A stretch of DNA of 10,897 bases from positions 1 through 10,897 of the forward strand of contig JAPSJG010000087.1 in NCBI GenBank assembly GCA_031178305.1, read 5' to 3'. Under the pieces are notes generated by a model. That model was not told where the DNA came from, ran no database searches, and saw only the letters and a program-made list of their open reading frames with translations. Made by a program: the position numbers and the translations under genes. Source of the DNA: Sinorhizobium sp. Lineage in GTDB: Bacteria; Pseudomonadota; Alphaproteobacteria; Rhizobiales; Rhizobiaceae. Positions 7,494 to 10,897 of the stretch are shown in pieces. Position 1 is the stretch's first letter, and every line of letters starts with the position of its first letter.

Positions 7494-8273
7494 TCAGTCG
7501 CCGCCATAGATGTCGAAGTCGAAGTACTTCTTGGTGATGGCGTCATACGTGCCGTTCTTGCGAATGGTGGCGATGGCATCGTTGATCTTCGCCTTGAGCG
7601 CGTCATCGCCTTTGCGCAGGCCGACGCCATAGCCTTCTCCAAGCGTCGCGGGATCGCGCTTGAGAACGCCCTTGGATTCGCAGCAATCGGCGCCGGATGC
7701 CGATTTGAGGAATTCGTTCATGGCGACCACGCCGTCGATCACGATGTCGATACGGCCGGCGGCGAGGTCCTGGTAAGCCTCGTCCTGGGTGTTGTAGCCC
7801 CTGATTTCCGAGGCGTTCGCCGTGAAGTTCTTCTCGGCATAGGCCTGCTGGCCGGTCGAGACCTGCACGCCAATGACCTTGCCGTCCATGCTCTCAGGCG
7901 TCGTGTCGACAGTGGCGGACTTGGCCGCGACGACGACGGTCGGCACCTCGTAGTACTTGTGGGAGAAATCGATGACCTTGCGGCGCTCGTCGTTGATGCG
8001 CATGGAGTTCATGATCATGTCGATCTTGCCGCCCAGCAGCGCGGGGATGATCCCTTCCCAGGCGACCGGCACGCGCTCGCAAGCGAGCTTGGCCTCGGCG
8101 CAGACGGCATCGATGATCTCGACTTCCCAGCCCGTCCAGTTGCCGTTCGCATCCGCCACCCAGAACGGCGGATAGGGTTCCGGCGCAAAGCCGACCCGCG
8201 TCTTTTCGGCATGCGCCGTTCCGCCCATGACGAGCAGGGCGCCGGCCATCATCCCAAGCATGTATTTTTTCAT
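7494..8273 (-). CDS. Periplasmic solute-binding protein, HisJ/LAO/OccT-like (polar amino acid or opine)
   Basis: This 259-residue precursor has a clear Sec signal peptide: MKKYMLGMMA, a hydrophobic core, then AHA with predicted cleavage after Ala22. It belongs to the type II binding proteins of the HisJ/LAO group. It ends KKYFDFDIYGGD, almost identical to the E. coli/Salmonella ending. Cys58 and Cys65 keep the CX6C spacing of the HisJ/LAO disulfide. The ligand-binding Arg97 (in INDERRK) and Asp180 (in VIDGVV) correspond to residues that hold the carboxylate and alpha-amino group in LAO, so an amino-acid-like ligand is plausible. Differences are the LAO Ser69 and Ser72 equivalents (Asn89 and Arg92), and the N-terminal pocket reading APEPYPPF without the LAO Asp11. 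The start has a good AAGGGG ribosome site. It follows the ATPase gene after 23 bases. Confidence 0.92.
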   Translation of the reverse strand: MKKYMLGMMAGALLVMGGTAHAEKTRVGFAPEPYPPFWVADANGNWTGWEVEIIDAVCAEAKLACERVPVAWEGIIPALLGGKIDMIMNSMRINDERRKVIDFSHKYYEVPTVVVAAKSATVDTTPESMDGKVIGVQVSTGQQAYAEKNFTANASEIRGYNTQDEAYQDLAAGRIDIVIDGVVAMNEFLKSASGADCCESKGVLKRDPATLGEGYGVGLRKGDDALKAKINDAIATIRKNGTYDAITKKYFDFDIYGGD

Positions 8274-8296
8274 GTCATTCCCCTTATTTTAGACTG

Positions 8297-9058
8297 TTAG
8301 TGGAAGCTTCCCAGAAACCGCGCGAGGCGCTCGGATTTTGGATTGCCGAAGACCTCTGCCGGCGGTCCGGCGTCCTCGACGAGGCCGCCATGCAGGAACA
8401 GGACCTGATTGGAGACATCGCGCGCGAAGGACATTTCATGGGTGACGAGGATCATCGTCCTGCCTTCCTCGGCAAGCTCGCGAATAACCTTCAGCACCTC
8501 GCCGACCAGTTCGGGATCAAGAGCGGAGGTCGGCTCGTCGAACAGCATGGCCAGCGGCTGCACCGCCAGGGCGCGGGCGATGGCGCCGCGCTGCTGCTGC
8601 CCGCCCGAGAGAAAGGCCGGATAGGTATTACGCTTGTCATAGAGGCCGACGCGTTGCAGCAGCCGCAGTCCCTCGTCGACCGCCTGCTTGCGATCCACGC
8701 CCAGCACGTGAACCGGCGCCTCGATGACGTTCTCGAGGAGCGTCATGTGGCTCCACAGGTTGAAGCTCTGGAAGACCATGGCCAGGCGCGCGCGGATGCG
8801 GCGCATCTGCGTCTTCGACGCTGGCTCCATGTTGCCGTGACCGTCGGGCCTGAAGGCGATCGCGTCGCCGTCGACCCGGATCTCGCCGCCGGTCGGATGC
8901 TCCAGACAGTTGAGACACCGAAGGAAGGTCGACTTGCCCGAACCGCTTCCGCCGATTAGCGAAATCACATCGCCCTTGTTGGCCGTCAGGCTGACGCCCC
9001 GCAGGACTTCGAGATTGCCGAACGTCTTGCGAATACCGTCCGCGTGAAGCATCTCCAT
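8297..9058 (-). CDS. ABC transporter ATP-binding protein, HisP/OccP-like
   Basis: This ATPase powers the polar amino acid uptake system; it sits as a dimer on the cytoplasmic face of the permeases. I choose the ATG at 9058 (253 residues, MEMLHADGIRKTFGN) because GGGGAGAGG lies six bases upstream. A TTG at 9094 would add 12 residues but has no support, and another ATG at 9052 is possible. All motifs are intact: Walker A GGSGSGKST (36-44, Lys42), Q-loop Gln97 in VFQSFNLWSHMT, signature LSGGQQQR (150-157), Walker B LAMLFDEP (Asp174, Glu175) and switch His207 in VTHEM. The FNLWSHMTLLENVIEAP stretch and the FGNP ending match HisP closely. It is the first gene of the operon, directly facing the LysR regulator, an unusual but known order for this transporter class. 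Confidence 0.93.
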   Translation of the reverse strand: MEMLHADGIRKTFGNLEVLRGVSLTANKGDVISLIGGSGSGKSTFLRCLNCLEHPTGGEIRVDGDAIAFRPDGHGNMEPASKTQMRRIRARLAMVFQSFNLWSHMTLLENVIEAPVHVLGVDRKQAVDEGLRLLQRVGLYDKRNTYPAFLSGGQQQRGAIARALAVQPLAMLFDEPTSALDPELVGEVLKVIRELAEEGRTMILVTHEMSFARDVSNQVLFLHGGLVEDAGPPAEVFGNPKSERLARFLGSFH

Positions 9059-9085
9059 CCTCAACCTCTCCCCGGCCAGCTGGAC

Positions 9086-9101
9086 ATCCTGCAAACAGGA
9101 T
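9086..9101. other. Short stem-loop in the operon leader
   Basis: ATCCTG-CAAA-CAGGAT is a perfect six-pair inverted repeat with a four-base loop. It lies 27 bases before the chosen ATPase start, in the likely 5' leader of the operon mRNA. It could be a second small operator or an RNA hairpin, or have no role. Confidence 0.35.
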
Positions 9102-9117
9102 TTGACTGTCGAATAGA

Positions 9118-9148
9118 GCTAGTTCAAAGGAGACCGGCTGTGACTAGC
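9118..9148. promoter_or_regulatory. Candidate LysR-type operator: GCTAGT-N19-ACTAGC
   Basis: GCTAGT (9118-9123) and ACTAGC (9143-9148) are perfect inverted arms around a 19-base spacer. Counting one bulged T, the match extends to GCTAGT(T)CA and TGACTAGC. A related half site, ACTAAC, follows at 9155-9160, exactly 12 bases after ACTAGC. The CTAGT/CTAAC half sites recall the CTAAT core described for GcvA, and the adjacent regulator is GcvA-like. The position between two divergent genes is the expected one. The arms are further apart than in a classical T-N11-A box, so the exact binding unit is uncertain. Confidence 0.45.
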
Positions 9149-9179
9149 AAAAAAACTAACATTTGGGTGAATTCAGCTC

Positions 9180-10088
9180 ATGCGAGACATGCGTCGCTTC
9201 ATCCCTTCGGGGAACCTTCTCTACGTGTTCGACGCCGCCGCGCGGCTGCAAAGTTTCACGAAAGCCTCCGAGGAACTGAACGTCACGCCGGCGGCGATTA
9301 GCCATGCCATAAGGCAGCTCGAAACGGGGTTGGGTGCATCGCTCTTCCACCGGAAACATCGCCAGCTGCAGCTGACGGACGACGGCGAAAAGCTGTTTCG
9401 TTCGGTGGAGAGCGGGCTCGACCAGATCGAGCGCACGGCGGTGGAGATCCACTCGACGGCGGCATCCGACATCAAGGTCTATGCCTCGATCACCGTGGGC
9501 ACCTACTGGCTGCTGCCGCGGATATCGAGCTATCCCAGCCACGATGCGCGCATTGAAATGCAGCTCTACAATTCCGACAAGAAACTCGACCTGCCGGCCG
9601 ACGGCATCTCGATGGCGATCACCAACGGGCGGGTGGACTGGCAGGGTTACGAGGTCCTGCCCTTCACCGCGGAAACGATGTTTCCGGTTTGCAGCCCCGG
9701 TTATCTCGAGAAGCATGGACCGCTATCATCTGTTGCGGATCTTCCGGCCCACAATCTCCTTCATCTCGACAGTCACTATCATGAAGGCGCGACGTGGCGG
9801 GATTTCCTCGCTCATTACGGCCTGAACTACGCGCTGCCGGGCGGCGTCTCGACATTCAACAACTACATCCTTGTCGTGCACGCCGTCCTGTCCGGGGCGG
9901 GGATCGGCCTCGGCTGGCAGCATTCAGTCGGCGACCTCGTCGGCAGCGGCGCTCTTGTGCGCCCGCTGAAGGAAGCCCAGACCACCACGAACGATTTCTT
10001 CCTCGTCTACCGCAAAGGACGCCCCCTGACCCCGAGGGCTGCCGGCGTGCGCGACTGGCTCCTCGGCCTCGGCTCACTCACCCCATAG
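9180..10088 (+). CDS. LysR-family transcriptional regulator, GcvA-like
   Basis: This 302-residue DNA-binding regulator has the standard LysR plan. The winged helix-turn-helix is at about 12-70, with SFTKASEELNVTPAAISHAI (25-44) as the recognition unit and FHRKHRQLQLTDDGEKLF as the wing. An effector-binding domain follows from about 95 to 295. The pattern of the N-terminus (FIPSGNLLYVFDAAARLQSF) and GTYWLLPRISSY is typical of the GcvA/AmpR-like branch. The ATG at 9180 has TGGGTGA nine bases upstream; an ATG three codons later (MRRFIPSG) is an equally reasonable start. It is transcribed away from the transport-catabolic operon across 121 bases, so it is probably that operon's regulator, sensing the transported compound or an intermediate. 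No gene follows it in an operon. Confidence 0.92.
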   Translation: MRDMRRFIPSGNLLYVFDAAARLQSFTKASEELNVTPAAISHAIRQLETGLGASLFHRKHRQLQLTDDGEKLFRSVESGLDQIERTAVEIHSTAASDIKVYASITVGTYWLLPRISSYPSHDARIEMQLYNSDKKLDLPADGISMAITNGRVDWQGYEVLPFTAETMFPVCSPGYLEKHGPLSSVADLPAHNLLHLDSHYHEGATWRDFLAHYGLNYALPGGVSTFNNYILVVHAVLSGAGIGLGWQHSVGDLVGSGALVRPLKEAQTTTNDFFLVYRKGRPLTPRAAGVRDWLLGLGSLTP

Positions 10089-10118
10089 CCCGCGCGCTTC
10101 AGCTGAAATCACGCAGGG

Positions 10119-10130
10119 GGTAGCGTCGCC
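10119..10130 (+). repeat. Right copy of the 12-base inverted repeat
   Basis: GGTAGCGTCGCC here is the exact reverse complement of 912-923. It lies 30 bases after the LysR stop codon. The two copies therefore bracket the regulator plus the eight-gene operon closely on both sides, both reading outward from the module. Confidence 0.4.
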
Positions 10131-10216
10131 GTCATTGGGCAAGATGAGCTTTCACAATTCGTATGTACCGAACTGACCGAGAGCGGTGCCATCGACGTCG
10201 GCGAGTGGCCGCCCGA

Positions 10217-10362
10217 CTAATAGGACGGAGCAGCCCGGCCGGCCTCCTCGAAGGGGCGCGGATTTCCGCTACGACGGGCGCGAGCGGAGGAGCTTCAAGC
10301 ACCAGCCACTGCTCTCGCAGCGTCGAGGCGATGATCTCCTCGATGCCCTGGTGTCGCTTGGC
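10217..10362 (-). pseudogene. Possible decayed transposase fragment (TniA/Mu-type helix-turn-helix segment)
   Basis: On the - strand, 10362 to 10252 reads AKRHQGIEEIIASTLREQWL followed by VLEAPPLAPVVAEIRAP. A one-base shift then gives FEEAGRAAPSY, ended by TAG at 10217-10219. The pattern E-W-L-x-L-E-x-P-x-L-x-x-V-V-x-E-I-R ... F-E-E-A-G ... A-P-S-Y resembles, from memory, the helix-turn-helix segment before the catalytic domain of TniA/IS481/Mu-like transposases (normally ...GLxxPSxxTVRRR). Further upstream sequence would have been cut off by the insertion sequence at 10374. There is no start, and the frame is broken, so it would be a remnant. The resemblance is by eye only and could be wrong. 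Confidence 0.3.
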
Positions 10363-10373
10363 AGATAATAAAT

Positions 10374-10395
10374 GGGGTCTTCCTCACTTTGCGTG
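10374..10395 (+). repeat. Left terminal end of the ISL3-family element
   Basis: GGGGTCTTCCTCACTTTGCG begins a sequence of the GGGTCTTC/GGGTATTC type found at ISL3-family termini. It is placed 85 bases before the likely transposase start. The eight bases just outside, TAATAAAT (10366-10373), are AT-rich, as ISL3 targets usually are, and would be the target duplication. The right end is outside the window, so the inverted repeat and duplication cannot be confirmed. The exact boundary may be one base off. Confidence 0.5.
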
Positions 10396-10458
10396 GTTCA
10401 CTTGCCGTTAGACATGCTGCCGCTATGAGCGGGCATGCAAGCGAAAACGAAAAACGAA

Positions 10459-10897
10459 ATGGTCGCCAGGCCCAGGGGTCGAAGTTCTGCGTATCTCGCT
10501 CGATGACGATGACAGCTGGGTTGTTTCCGCCGCCGGACCAGCTTTCGGCATTTGCCCTGACCGCGGGCAGCGGACCCGAAATCGGCACGGCTGGTCCAAC
10601 CGCAACCTTCAAGACCTGCCGGTCCAGGGCAAGACCGTAACGGTGAAGCTTCGGTTGAGCCGCTGGCGGTGCACGCATCAAAAATGTGAACGACAAACAT
10701 TCACCGACCGACTGCCGACGATTGCGCCCCCTTATGCGCGCCGGACAAGGAGGGTCTCCGAGATTGTCGGTCTGCTCGGCCATAGCGCCGGCGGCCGACC
10801 CGGCGAGCGCTTGATGCGACGGCTCGGGATGCCGGTCAGCGACGACACGATCCTGCGGCAGCTGAAGCGGGATGCCGCGCGCGCTCATCGCGACGCC
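10459..10897 (+). pseudogene. ISL3-family transposase, N-terminal part, apparently frameshifted near the start
   Basis: From 10475 to the window end one + strand frame reads as an ISL3 transposase: GVEVLRISLDDDDSWVVSAA, then RHGWSNRNLQDLPVQGKTVT, RWRCTHQKCERQTF, GLLGHSAGGRPGERLMRRLG and MPVSDDTILRQLKRDA. These are the N-terminal zinc-ribbon and helix-turn-helix regions; the DDE domain would follow outside. This frame has no ATG, GTG or TTG after its upstream stop (10409-10411) until GTG 10643, inside the conserved domain. ATG 10459 gives MVARP in another frame; removing one base near 10474 would join it to GVEVL. The zinc ribbon reads GICPDRG where CPxCG is usual, so one Cys ligand is Arg (CGC at 10562-10564). 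Both points suggest an inactive copy, although a sequencing error or rare start could explain the frame. Confidence 0.72.

Larger units (their letters stand above)
9059..9179. promoter_or_regulatory. Divergent promoter region between operon and LysR regulator
   Basis: The 121 bases between the two divergent starts must hold the promoters of both the eight-gene operon and the regulator. LysR-type regulators usually bind in such a gap and control both directions. It contains an inverted repeat (9118-9148), a run of seven A flanked by ACTAGC and ACTAAC, and a short stem-loop in the operon leader (9086-9101). I could not identify convincing -35/-10 pairs on either strand; TTGAAC (complement of 9122-9127) is a possible -35 for the operon, but no good -10 follows it. 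Confidence 0.6.
10089..10373. other. Intergenic stretch with decayed sequence
   Basis: About 285 bases lie between the regulator's stop and the insertion-sequence end. There is no convincing intact gene. One copy of the 12-base repeat lies 30 bases after the stop. A - strand reading frame resembling part of a transposase, but broken, occupies 10217-10362 and is listed separately. No clear terminator follows the LysR gene. A + strand ORF across 10163-10411 is Arg-rich, crosses the insertion-sequence end and looks like a shadow frame. Confidence 0.45.
10374..10897 (+). mobile_element. ISL3-family insertion sequence, left part
   Basis: The element comprises the terminal sequence at 10374, an 85-base leader, and the N-terminal part of an ISL3 transposase that runs to the window edge. 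It is likely to continue for roughly another kilobase. It appears to have inserted beside or into older, decayed sequence next to the LysR gene. It supports an accessory or plasmid location of the region. Confidence 0.72.

Noticed and set aside
6642..8300. 552-codon + strand ORF opposite the permeases and binding protein
   Set aside because: It spans three real genes on the other strand, is Arg/Asp/His-rich and has no domain; long open antisense frames are usual at this GC content.
8297..9094. TTG start giving a 265-residue ATPase
   Set aside because: The ATG at 9058 has a strong ribosome site six bases upstream and gives the usual HisP-family N-terminus; the TTG has none.
10295..10888. 197-codon - strand ORF across the insertion-sequence end
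   Set aside because: It crosses the likely element boundary and runs antisense to the conserved transposase frame.
1..10897. CRISPR arrays, tRNA or rRNA genes, riboswitches
   Set aside because: No regularly spaced repeats, cloverleaf sequences, rRNA segments or recognisable riboswitch cores were seen on either strand.

Overview
The window looks like part of an alphaproteobacterial genome, most likely a member of the Rhizobiaceae. The evidence is the GC-rich codon use, a betaine-aldehyde-dehydrogenase-type protein that agrees almost line by line with the rhizobial BetB sequences I remember (487 residues, same N- and C-termini), and an ISL3-family element of a rhizobial type. No database could be searched, so the taxonomy is inference.

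Layout. (1) Bases 1-417 hold the C-terminal part of a class II histone-deacetylase-like / acetylpolyamine amidohydrolase protein on the + strand. (2) Bases 418-998 are about 580 bases of mostly non-coding sequence that looks less GC-rich, with only a weak 53-codon ORF. (3) Bases 999-9058 on the - strand form one tightly packed eight-gene unit. In transcription order it encodes an ABC ATPase, a periplasmic binding protein and two permeases (polar amino acid/opine uptake class), then an HpcH/HpaI-type aldolase, a GlcD/D2HGDH-type FAD dehydrogenase, an FMN-dependent L-2-hydroxyacid oxidase and a BetB-type aldehyde dehydrogenase. Genes overlap by 4-8 bases or lie 1-66 bases apart. (4) A divergent GcvA-like LysR regulator (9180-10088) shares a short promoter region with this unit. 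That region carries an inverted repeat, GCTAGT-N19-ACTAGC, which is a candidate operator. (5) Bases 10089-10373 contain decayed sequence with a possible transposase remnant. (6) From about 10374 to the window end is the left part of an ISL3-family insertion sequence. Its transposase reading frame seems shifted near the start and lacks one zinc-ligand cysteine.

How the genes may work together. The transporter resembles the histidine/lysine-arginine-ornithine/octopine class. Two flavoenzymes of opposite stereochemical class could oxidise the L and D forms of a 2-hydroxyacid to the same 2-oxoacid. The aldolase could split a 4-hydroxy-2-oxoacid into pyruvate (or a related 2-oxoacid) and an aldehyde, and the aldehyde dehydrogenase could oxidise that aldehyde to an acid. 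I do not recognise this gene set as a described pathway, and it is the most interesting feature of the window. A 12-base sequence occurs in opposite orientation just outside both ends of the regulator-operon module (912-923 and 10119-10130). Together with the insertion sequence and remnant sequence, this suggests the module sits in an accessory, possibly plasmid-borne, region.
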